Positions 1 to 5,229 of a stretch of DNA of 6,718 nt are shown here, piece after piece. The notes under the pieces are model-generated. The model was not told where the DNA came from. It worked only from the letters and a program-made list of their open reading frames with translations, and made no database searches. The position numbers were made by a program, and so were the translations under genes. The DNA is from Candidatus Omnitrophota bacterium (GTDB lineage: Bacteria > Omnitrophota > Koll11 > Duberdicusellales > 4484-171). The DNA lies in assembly GCA_021735115.1 (NCBI GenBank), contig JAIPHQ010000040.1, positions 1 through 6,718 of the forward strand, written 5' to 3'. The stretch's first letter is position 1; each line of letters opens with the position of its first letter.

Positions 1-895
1 TTCTTCTTTCTTCAAATTTTAAACTAATTTGGGATTGCCACTCTTTATCTTCTAGTGCCGCTAAAGCTGCAGCTTGAGATACCGAGCACGGACATGAGGT
101 AGTATGCCCTACAACCTTTGAAATTTCTTTTACTAAATCCTTATTTGCCGCCAGGTAACCAACCCGCCAACCAGTCATAGCAAAGCTTTTTGAGAATCCC
201 CCTATAGTTAAGGTTTTATCTTGCATTGAATCAAAACTAGCAAAACTAACATGACTTTTTTTATCATAAACTAAAACCTCATAAATTTCATCACTTATAA
301 CATAAATATTAGCATCTTTTATAATTTCTGAGATTTCTCTAAGCTCTTTTTCATTATAAGTTATGCCGGTAGGATTATTAGGGTAGTTAAAAATAAGAAC
401 TTTTGTCTTATCAGTTATCGATGCTTTTAGAAGTTTAGGGGTTAGTTTAAAATTATTTTGTTCTGATAGTTCAATAAACTTAGCTTTAGCGGGAGTAAGT
501 TTAACCATTTCTGGATAACTCACCCAGTAAGGTGACGGGATAAGAACCTCATCTCCATCAGACAACAAAGATAATAAAGCTATAAAAATAGCATACTTTG
601 CACCCGAGGTAACAATAATATTTTCTTTATCGACTAAAATATTATTTTTATTTTTTAATTTATTAGCAATTGCTTCCCTTAGCCTATTATCTCCAGAAGA
701 AGGCGTATACTTGGTAAAACCTTGGTCAATAGCAACTTTAGCAGCTGTTTTTATAAAGCCTGGAGTATCAAAATCAGGTTCTCCAGCTGCAAAATTTACA
801 ACATCTTTACCTTCTTTTTTTATTTGTTTAGTTAAGGCAGTGATTTTTAAAGTAGCTGATTTCGTTAAAGATAAAACTTGTGGATTTATCAACAT
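1..895 (-). CDS. Class I/II PLP aminotransferase, aspartate-type, C-terminus missing
   Basis: This is a fold-type I pyridoxal-phosphate aminotransferase that probably transfers the amino group of aspartate or a related amino acid. The first 298 codons are present; roughly 90-100 residues, including the usual substrate arginine, lie beyond position 1. Visible motifs are AGEPDFDTP (37-45), TSGAKYAIF with K100, SPYWVSYPEM (121-130), NYPNNPTG (170-177), SDEIYE with D202 and Y205, and GGFSKSFAMTGWRVGY with K236 as the Schiff-base lysine. The pattern and spacing fit the subgroup of Thermus aspartate aminotransferase, whose members can also act on prephenate. K100 lines up with the Thermus lysine that binds the substrate side-chain carboxylate, which favours an acidic substrate. 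It starts six bases after rplQ, suggesting co-transcription, although the AAAGG upstream is only a weak ribosome binding site. The exact substrate cannot be settled here. Confidence 0.93.
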   Translation of the reverse strand, partial: MLINPQVLSLTKSATLKITALTKQIKKEGKDVVNFAAGEPDFDTPGFIKTAAKVAIDQGFTKYTPSSGDNRLREAIANKLKNKNNILVDKENIIVTSGAKYAIFIALLSLLSDGDEVLIPSPYWVSYPEMVKLTPAKAKFIELSEQNNFKLTPKLLKASITDKTKVLIFNYPNNPTGITYNEKELREISEIIKDANIYVISDEIYEVLVYDKKSHVSFASFDSMQDKTLTIGGFSKSFAMTGWRVGYLAANKDLVKEISKVVGHTTSCPCSVSQAAALAALEDKEWQSQISLKFEERR

Positions 896-901
896 ATGAT
901 T

Positions 902-1411
902 TTAAGATTTTTTACCTTTTTTAAACATCTTTTTTAAACCAGATAGGCCTTTTTTCTTAGCAACTTTTTCTTTTGTTTCTTTTTTTTCTGTTTGCTCTGA
1001 TTTTGTTGGCTTAGCTTTAGTATTTTTAACTGTTTCTTTTTTTACCTTTTTAGTGCCTAGTTTAGTTAACTCTATTTGAGACAACAAAGCCCCGTCACTT
1101 TTTCTAAAACCAAGATTATAAATACGGCTGTATCCACCTTGGACATCACTAAAACGAGGCCCAATATTATCGAAAAGCTTCTTAACTAAAGAGTGATCAC
1201 CAATTATTTTGAAAGCTTGACGCCTAGCAGAAAGATTATCTTTTTTTGCTAAAGTAATGATCTTATCTATTTTAGGTTTAAGTGCTTTCGCTTTTGGGGT
1301 GGTGGTCTTAATCTTTTCGCTAATAATTATAGCTTTGAGCAAAGATTTAACTAATGCTTTTCTTTGTCCGCGCGAACGTGATAATTTATTTCCTTTTCTT
1401 TTATGCCTCAT
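902..1411 (-). CDS. rplQ: 50S ribosomal protein L17 (bL17) with a C-terminal tail
   Basis: L17 is a large-subunit protein close to the peptide exit region. Residues 1-118 cover the full family core, from MRHKRKGNKLSRSRGQRKAL through TTTPKAKALKP (36-46) to GGYSRIYNLGFRKSDGA (92-108). The remaining 51 residues form a low-complexity Lys/Glu/Thr-rich extension, giving 169 residues against the 115-130 usual for the family. The tail is highly basic, with no hydrophobic segment, and is probably disordered. The start lies three bases after the rpoA stop with a GAAGG site inside rpoA, so the two are translationally coupled. It ends the ribosomal block. Confidence 0.97.
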   Translation of the reverse strand: MRHKRKGNKLSRSRGQRKALVKSLLKAIIISEKIKTTTPKAKALKPKIDKIITLAKKDNLSARRQAFKIIGDHSLVKKLFDNIGPRFSDVQGGYSRIYNLGFRKSDGALLSQIELTKLGTKKVKKETVKNTKAKPTKSEQTEKKETKEKVAKKKGLSGLKKMFKKGKKS

Positions 1412-1414
1412 AAT

Positions 1415-2401
1415 CTATACCTTCTTCATTTTTTCTTCATCAATATTCATTCCAAAAGAAAGCCCCATAGTTTTTAAGAGAGCTTCAACTTCATTTAAAG
1501 ATTTTTTTCCAAAATTACGATAAGCTAAAATCTCCGGTTCAGTTTTTGTTACCAATTCTGATAAAGTTTTTATATTAGCCTCTCTTAAGCAATTAGCGCT
1601 TCTTACCGATAATTCTAACTCAGAAACTGGTAATTTAAGTTTTTCATATAAAGAAATTTCTTCCGGAGTAAGCTCTTCGTAATCTTCTTCCGGTAATTCG
1701 CCTAAAGTAAAGAAAAGCTCGAGATGCTTATTTAAAACCTTGGAAGCATAAATTAAAGCTTCTTTAGGTTCTATACTAGCATCAGTGAAAATTTCCAAAA
1801 TTAGCTTGTCATAATCTGTTCTTTTTCCAACTCGAGTATTTTCAACCTTAAATGCAACCCTTTTAACAGGAGTAAAGATTGAATCAATTGCAATAACTCC
1901 AATCGGCATATCTTCTCTCTTGTTAGCTTCAGCAGGAACAAAACCCCGGCCTCTTCCTACTTCCATTTCAATATTAAGTTTTTTACTGGATTCAGTAATC
2001 GTAGCAATATGATGGTCAGGGTTTACTATTTCAATTGTTTCATCAGTAATAATGTCTCTGGCTTTAATCTCTTTTTCACCTTCAGCTTTTACATAGATTT
2101 TCTTGGGAGAACGAGAATAAGCACGCAAGATAAGTCCTTTTATATTTAAGATAATTTCAGGTAAATCTTCTAAAACTCCCTCTATCGGAGAGAATTCATG
2201 TTGAGCCTCCTTGATACTGATAGATGTAACTGCAGAACCTTCTATCGAAGAGAGAAGCACGCGTCGCAAAGAGTTACCAAGGGTTACACCATAGCCCCTT
2301 TCTAAAGGATCTGCTATAAATTTACCATAGGTTGGGCCATAACTATCTTGATCAACGGTTATTCTTTTTGGAAATTGAAAATCTCTCCAACTTATTCCCA
2401 T
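1415..2401 (-). CDS. rpoA: DNA-directed RNA polymerase subunit alpha
   Basis: Alpha dimerises to scaffold RNA polymerase assembly, and its C-terminal domain touches promoter UP elements and activators. The 328-residue product has both domains. The N-terminal domain (about 1-235) includes the assembly signature ERGYGVTLGNSLRRVLLSS (34-52). An acidic linker (about 236-255, rich in E/D) leads to the C-terminal domain (256-317) with LSVRSANCL (264-272) and RNFGKKSL (295-302). R267, N270, C271, G298 and K300 align with the Escherichia coli DNA-contact residues R265, N268, C269, G296 and K298, so UP-element recognition looks intact. A GGGAGGA site lies seven bases before the ATG. The stop is three bases before rplQ. 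Confidence 0.99.
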   Translation of the reverse strand: MGISWRDFQFPKRITVDQDSYGPTYGKFIADPLERGYGVTLGNSLRRVLLSSIEGSAVTSISIKEAQHEFSPIEGVLEDLPEIILNIKGLILRAYSRSPKKIYVKAEGEKEIKARDIITDETIEIVNPDHHIATITESSKKLNIEMEVGRGRGFVPAEANKREDMPIGVIAIDSIFTPVKRVAFKVENTRVGKRTDYDKLILEIFTDASIEPKEALIYASKVLNKHLELFFTLGELPEEDYEELTPEEISLYEKLKLPVSELELSVRSANCLREANIKTLSELVTKTEPEILAYRNFGKKSLNEVEALLKTMGLSFGMNIDEEKMKKV

Positions 2402-2428
2402 AATTTTTTCCTCCCATTAAAAATGCAA

Positions 2429-3058
2429 TTATTTAGAATAAAGTTCAACTATTAACTGTTCTTGTATTGGTATAGTAGTATCTTCCTTGGTGGGTAATCT
2501 TTTTACTGTAATTTTATAATTTTGATTATCAACACTGAGCCATTCAGGCACACTTTTTTCTTTTTGGCTTATTTCGATATTTTCTTTTATTAAATTCTTA
2601 ACTCCTTCATCTATCCTAAACTCGATCACTTGATCTGATTTAACTAAAAACGAGGGTATATCAACTCTCCGGTCATCAATAAAAACAAAACCATGCCGGA
2701 CCAATTGTCTCGCTTGAGATCTTGATAATGCAAAAAGCGATCTGAAAACTATATTATCTAACCTTCTTTCAAGTTGCTGAACTAGGATTTGTCCAGTAGC
2801 GCCTTCGGATTTATGCGCTATTTCAAAAAATCTTCTAAATTGGCGCTCAAGCAATCCATAAATATTTTTTGCTTTTTGTTTTTCCCGTAACTGTAGGGCA
2901 TAGTAAGAAGGCTTGGATCTTTGCCTTCTTTGCATCCCGGGAGGAGTTGGCCTTTTAGCAACAGCGCATTTTTCAGTTAAACACCTGATGCCTTTAAGAT
3001 ATAACTTCATTCCAGCTCTCCGGCATAATTTACATTTTGGTCTTAAATCTCTTGCCAT
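2429..3058 (-). CDS. rpsD: 30S ribosomal protein S4 (uS4), zinc-binding form
   Basis: S4 is a primary 16S rRNA binding protein that starts assembly of the small-subunit body and lines the mRNA entry channel; in several bacteria it also represses its own operon. The 209-residue product has the expected length. The N-terminus holds C9, C12, C26 and C31, matching the zinc-binding (C+) S4 type. The S4 RNA-binding domain runs about 97-160, with RRLDNIVFRSLFALSRSQAR (98-117) and LVRHGFVFIDDRRVDIPS (119-136). The ATG at 3058 is preceded by TAGGAG nine to ten bases upstream. Unlike its neighbours, it is set off from rpsK by a 138-bp spacer with an inverted repeat. Confidence 0.98.
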   Translation of the reverse strand: MARDLRPKCKLCRRAGMKLYLKGIRCLTEKCAVAKRPTPPGMQRRQRSKPSYYALQLREKQKAKNIYGLLERQFRRFFEIAHKSEGATGQILVQQLERRLDNIVFRSLFALSRSQARQLVRHGFVFIDDRRVDIPSFLVKSDQVIEFRIDEGVKNLIKENIEISQKEKSVPEWLSVDNQNYKITVKRLPTKEDTTIPIQEQLIVELYSK

Positions 3059-3110
3059 ATTTTTACTCTCCTAATTTACGTTGACTCTTAGCATATAATT
3101 TTCGTTCTAC

Positions 3111-3173
3111 GTTCAATGTTCTACGTTCTATGTTTTTTTAATAACGTCGAACGTTGTACGTCGAACATTGAAC
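3111..3173. repeat. Imperfect inverted repeat in the rpsK-rpsD spacer
   Basis: The 138-bp spacer contains arms 3111-3121 (GTTCAATGTTC) and 3163-3173 (GAACATTGAAC), which pair perfectly over 11 bases. Pairing continues inward imperfectly towards a T/A-rich centre near 3132-3140. The arms are themselves built of short repeated words of the type ACGT(A/C)GAAC on one side and GTTC(T/G)ACGT on the other, so the element looks like a palindromic repeat made of near-identical 10-11 base units. No T-run follows the hairpin in the gene direction, so I do not call it a terminator. Confidence 0.75.
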
Positions 3174-3196
3174 AAAAAGCTGCTAACCATGAGCTA

Positions 3197-3595
3197 TCAT
3201 ACTCTTCGTTTCTTTTTTAGCCTACAACCGTTATGCGGAGCAGGGCTAGCTACTTTAACGCGCCCTACATTTAATCCTGCTGCCGAAAGAGCTCTAATAG
3301 CTGCTTCACGACCCGGACCCGGCCCTTTAATCATAACATCAACTTCTCTCAACCCCATAGCTTTAGTAGTTTTAGCAGCATCCAAAGAAGCCATTTGAGC
3401 TGCATAAGGCGTTGACTTGCGGGCTCCTTTAAATCCTACCCCACCAGCTGACTTCCAAGCTAAGACATTTCCGCCTAAATCTGTTATTGAAATAATTGTA
3501 TTATTAAAAGTAGACTTTATCCTAGCCACACCGACTGAAGATGTAAGCTGCACTTTCTTCTTTTTTCTTTCTTTTCTTTTTGGTTTCTTAGCCAT
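3197..3595 (-). CDS. rpsK: 30S ribosomal protein S11 (uS11)
   Basis: S11 is a platform protein of the small subunit near the mRNA exit channel and binds 16S rRNA close to S18 and S21. The 132-residue product opens with a lysine-rich segment (1-14), followed by the conserved core with [12 protein letters not shown] (28-39), [14 protein letters not shown] (54-67) and [14 protein letters not shown] (90-103), and ends [14 protein letters not shown]122 in HNGC aligns with the residue that becomes isoaspartate in Escherichia coli S11. An AAAAGGAG site lies four bases before the ATG, and the spacer from rpsM is 27 bp. Confidence 0.98.
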   Translation of the reverse strand: MAKKPKRKERKKKKVQLTSSVGVARIKSTFNNTIISITDLGGNVLAWKSAGGVGFKGARKSTPYAAQMASLDAAKTTKAMGLREVDVMIKGPGPGREAAIRALSAAGLNVGRVKVASPAPHNGCRLKKKRRV

Positions 3596-3622
3596 AAAAC
3601 TCCTTTTAAGGTATTAATTCAA

Positions 3623-3991
3623 CTACCTTTTTTGTCCTCCAACCCGAGATTTAGGCCCTTTTTTAGTTCTAGCGTTACAACGAGTGCGCTGGCCTCTAAC
3701 CGGTAAACCTTTTTTATGCCTCATTCCTTTATATGATTTAATTTCAATCAACCTTCTAATATCTTGAGAGATTTTACGCCTTAACTCGCCCTCTACGGTA
3801 TAATTAGATTGAATGTATTTAGCAAGCTGCGAAGCTTCTTCATCTTTAAGATCTCCAGCTTTTCTTTCTGGATCAATTCCTGTATTATCTAAAATTTCGT
3901 CAGCTTTATGAGGACCCACCCCATAAATATAGCGTAAAGAAATCTTTATTTTTTTATTTTTTGGAATATCTACTCCTAATATCCTTGGCAT
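3623..3991 (-). CDS. rpsM: 30S ribosomal protein S13 (uS13)
   Basis: S13 sits in the head of the small subunit, contacts 16S rRNA and helps form bridges to the large subunit next to the P-site tRNA. The 122-residue product has the usual length. It shows the N-terminal MPRILGVDIPKNKKI, the helix-two-turn-helix region YIYGVGPHKADEIL (21-34), and the conserved basic C-terminal block YKGMRHKKGLPVRGQRT (87-103) followed by the lysine-rich tail that reaches the decoding centre. A GAGG ribosome binding site precedes the ATG by about five bases. The gene lies between rpmJ and rpsK as in most bacteria. Confidence 0.98.
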   Translation of the reverse strand: MPRILGVDIPKNKKIKISLRYIYGVGPHKADEILDNTGIDPERKAGDLKDEEASQLAKYIQSNYTVEGELRRKISQDIRRLIEIKSYKGMRHKKGLPVRGQRTRCNARTKKGPKSRVGGQKR

Positions 3992-4038
3992 ACTTACCTC
4001 ACGCTCCTTTAATTTAATTCAAAAACTATCAACCTATT

Positions 4039-4073
4039 GCTTAGCGCAAAGCGCACAGCGCTATGCTCTTTGC
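4039..4073 (-). promoter_or_regulatory. Alternative hairpins in the rpmJ-rpsM spacer
   Basis: The 85-bp spacer holds two inverted repeats that cannot form together. TAGCGC (4042-4047) pairs with GCGCTA (4058-4063), extendable past one mismatch to 4039-4040 with 4065-4066. GCAAAG (4046-4051) pairs with CTTTGC (4068-4073). Mutually exclusive hairpins just before rpsM could affect translation; in Escherichia coli S4 represses this operon at an rpsM leader structure. I do not see the E. coli pseudoknot, so a regulatory role is only a possibility. The GCTCT/GCAAAT stretch also loosely resembles the second hairpin of the array elements. Confidence 0.4.
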
Positions 4074-4076
4074 AAA

Positions 4077-4190
4077 TTAGCCTTGTCGCTGCTTATGTTT
4101 AGGGTTTTTGCAAATTACCCTAACGACTCCCTTTCTTTTTATTAATTTACATTTATTACAAACTCTCTTTACTGAACTTTTAACCTTCAT
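4077..4190 (-). CDS. rpmJ: 50S ribosomal protein L36 (bL36), zinc-ribbon type
   Basis: This 37-codon gene begins [15 protein letters not shown] and ends [12 protein letters not shown], a full-length and almost textbook L36. L36 is the smallest large-subunit protein and binds 23S rRNA near the factor-binding region. The zinc ligands C11, C14, C27 and H32 are all present, so this is the zinc-containing form rather than the zinc-free paralogue. The ATG has an AGGA ribosome binding site eight bases upstream, and both lie in the last unit of the repeat array. It heads the alpha-operon block; infA, its usual upstream neighbour, is absent here. Confidence 0.97.
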   Translation of the reverse strand: MKVKSSVKRVCNKCKLIKRKGVVRVICKNPKHKQRQG

Positions 4191-4230
4191 CTCTTAATTC
4201 CTGTGTTTTTTTTGCTAACATTATTTAACT

Positions 4231-4260
4231 ATTATTTGATAAATTATATCTGCTTTTCAA
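4231..4260 (-). promoter_or_regulatory. Candidate promoter in the rpmJ leader, repeated three times
   Basis: On the minus strand TTGAAA (4255-4260) is followed after 18 bases by AATAAT (4231-4236), each one mismatch from the sigma-70 consensus hexamer. A perfect TATAAT also occurs at 4243-4248, but with no matching -35 box at 16-18 bases. Because the leader is triplicated, the same boxes recur at 4363-4392 and 4495-4524. If real, these would give the rpmJ-rplQ genes their own transcription start in addition to read-through from secY-adk. AT-rich DNA produces such matches often, so this is only a candidate. Confidence 0.35.
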
Positions 4261-4271
4261 AGTAATGATGG

Positions 4272-4318
4272 ATCCACTACTGCCCTTCGGGCAGAATTTG
4301 CTCTGCAAATAAGTGGAT
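4272..4318 (-). repeat. Three-way-junction element, copy C (rpmJ-proximal)
   Basis: The base stem is ATCCACT (4272-4278) with AGTGGAT (4312-4318). The first hairpin is CTGCCC (4280-4285) with GGGCAG (4289-4294), and the second is ATTTGC (4296-4301) with GCAAAT (4305-4310). All pairs are Watson-Crick. Apart from position 4294 it is identical to copy B. It sits about 82 bases before the rpmJ start codon. Confidence 0.85.
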
Positions 4319-4403
4319 ACATCTCTTAATTCCTGTGTTTTTTTTGCTAACATTATTTAACTATTATTTGATAAATTATATCTGCTTTTCAAAGTAATGA
4401 TGG

Positions 4404-4450
4404 ATCCACTACTGCCCTTCGGGCAAAATTTGCTCTGCAAATAAGTGGAT
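4404..4450 (-). repeat. Three-way-junction element, copy B (middle)
   Basis: It has the same architecture as copy A with different bases. The base stem is ATCCACT (4404-4410) with AGTGGAT (4444-4450). The first hairpin is 4412-4417 with 4421-4426. The second is ATTTGC (4428-4433) with GCAAAT (4437-4442). The outermost pair of the first hairpin (4412/4426) is C/A on the plus strand but G with U in a minus-strand transcript, so it still pairs as a wobble in the RNA made in the gene direction. Confidence 0.85.
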
Positions 4451-4535
4451 ACATCTCTTAATTCCTGTGTTTTTTTTGCTAACATTATTTAACTATTATT
4501 TGATAAATTATATCTGCTTTTCAAAGTAATGATGG

Positions 4536-4582
4536 ATCAATTACTGGCCTTCGGCCAGGATCTGCTTCGCAGATAAATTGAT
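4536..4582 (-). repeat. Three-way-junction element, copy A (adk-proximal)
   Basis: The base stem pairs 4536-4542 (ATCAATT) with 4576-4582 (AATTGAT). The first hairpin pairs 4544-4549 (CTGGCC) with 4553-4558 around a 3-base loop. The second pairs 4560-4565 (ATCTGC) with 4569-4574 around a 3-base loop. Single unpaired bases at 4543, 4559 and 4575 join the three helices, so all 19 pairs are Watson-Crick. On the minus strand both loops are GAA closed by C-G. Function is unknown; there is no T-run after it, so it is not an ordinary terminator. Confidence 0.85.
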
Positions 4583-4590
4583 ACACCTTA

Positions 4591-5229
4591 TCATTTTATT
4601 GCCTTTAATTTTTCTTTTACTTGTTCAAATACTTCTTCTTTTTTCTTATCTCCATCAACAGAGATAAAAACACCCTTTTGCTTATAAAAATCAAAGATCC
4701 CTTTACTATTCTCTATGAATACATCCCATCTCTTTTTAATAACATCCGGCTTATCATCATCCCTTTGTACTAATTCTGAACCACAATTATCACAAATACT
4801 ATCTTTTTTAGGAGGCATCGTGTCTAGATGATAATTAGCCCCACATTTTTTGCACACTCTTCTTTTACTAAGCCTATCTACAATAATATCTCTGTTTACA
4901 TCTAAATAAATGAAAGCATCTATTGACCTAATTTTTTCGCGTAAAATACTATCTAAAGTCTCAGCTTGTTTGCGGTTCCGGGGATAACCATCTAAAATAA
5001 AATTATCATCTATCAAGTTAGCATCAATTACTTCCTTTACGGTATCGTTAGGAACAAGTTCACCTTTATCCATATATTGCTTAACTCTAGCCCCTAAATC
5101 AGAATCCTTTTTAACTTCTTGGCGTAAGATATCCCCCAAAGATATCTTACTTAGATCAAATTCTTTAGCTAAGATATCTGCTTGTGTTCCCTTGCCTGAA
5201 CCAGGCGCCCCAAAAAGAATTAATCTCAT
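4591..5229 (-). CDS. adk: Adenylate kinase, long form with zinc-type lid
   Basis: Adenylate kinase catalyses reversible phosphoryl transfer, ATP + AMP to 2 ADP, in the cytosol. The 212-residue product has the P-loop GAPGSGKGT at residues 7-15, the LGDILR segment of the AMP site near 31-36, and the DGYPRN motif at 80-85. The lid (about 120-160) carries CKKC at 126-129 and CDNC at 146-149, the four-cysteine set that binds structural zinc in many bacterial enzymes. The ATG overlaps the end of secY, so it is probably translated by coupling. The stop is TGA followed at once by TAA. Immediately downstream lies the 132-bp repeat array instead of the more usual map and infA genes. Confidence 0.98.
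   Translation of the reverse strand: MRLILFGAPGSGKGTQADILAKEFDLSKISLGDILRQEVKKDSDLGARVKQYMDKGELVPNDTVKEVIDANLIDDNFILDGYPRNRKQAETLDSILREKIRSIDAFIYLDVNRDIIVDRLSKRRVCKKCGANYHLDTMPPKKDSICDNCGSELVQRDDDKPDVIKKRWDVFIENSKGIFDFYKQKGVFISVDGDKKKEEVFEQVKEKLKAIK

Larger units (their letters stand above)
4188..4583 (-). repeat. Three tandem 132-bp repeats filling the adk-rpmJ gap
   Basis: This covers the only gene-free stretch over 300 bases. Three head-to-tail units lie at 4188-4319, 4320-4451 and 4452-4583, with an exact period of 132 and no indels between copies. Each unit, read on the minus strand, starts with a 47-bp three-way-junction element, continues with an AT-rich leader of about 84 bp that is identical in all three, and ends in GGAATTAAGAGATG. 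In the last unit that ATG is the rpmJ start codon. The two rpmJ-proximal units differ at a single visible position (4294 against 4426). The adk-proximal unit differs only within the structured element. I see no transposase, no target-site duplication and no protein longer than about 21 residues in it. Confidence 0.95.
4257..4586 (-). other. Mini-ORFs of 21 codons in the repeat units
   Basis: Each unit contains a small open frame that starts at the array position equivalent to the rpmJ start codon and ends at a TGA 66 bases later: 4521-4586 (GTG start), 4389-4454 (ATG) and 4257-4322 (ATG). The last two are preceded by exactly the rpmJ ribosome binding site. The predicted peptides begin VYQFICEAD, MYPLICRANF and MYPLICRANS, and all end in DPSLL. 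They span the three-way junction, so their residue differences follow from the structural base changes rather than showing peptide conservation. They may be leader peptides or a by-product of duplicating a start site. Confidence 0.3.

Noticed and set aside
711..899. Plus-strand open frame opposite the aminotransferase
   Set aside because: It is antisense to a gene with clear catalytic motifs, shows no recognisable protein features and has no convincing ribosome binding site. The same applies to the plus-strand frames near 1257-1523, 3168-3398, 3417-3617 and 5995-6234.
3080..3110. Promoter for rpsD in the rpsK-rpsD spacer (TTGAAC with a TATGCT-like box)
   Set aside because: Both boxes match poorly, the spacing is only 15 bases, and the TTGAAC belongs to the inverted-repeat word, so it is not distinguishable from chance.
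4275..4295. UUCG tetraloop on the plus strand (CCTTCGGG)
   Set aside because: Using TTCG as the loop shifts the register and breaks the rest of the stem; the 3-base loop keeps all six pairs.
4272..4318. Intrinsic terminator after adk
   Set aside because: The hairpins are GC-rich, but neither strand has a T-run directly after them. The 8-T run on the plus strand lies over 100 bases beyond the element in that direction.
4536..4582. tRNA-like gene
   Set aside because: The three-helix fold is only 47 bases, with 3-base loops and no anticodon, T or D loop features.
4188..4583. CRISPR array
   Set aside because: The 132-bp units are head-to-tail and almost identical throughout, with no short repeat separated by variable spacers and no cas genes.
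4257..4586. Reassigned TGA codon extending the mini-ORFs
   Set aside because: TGA ends secY, adk and rpsK at the expected family lengths, so it is a stop in this organism.
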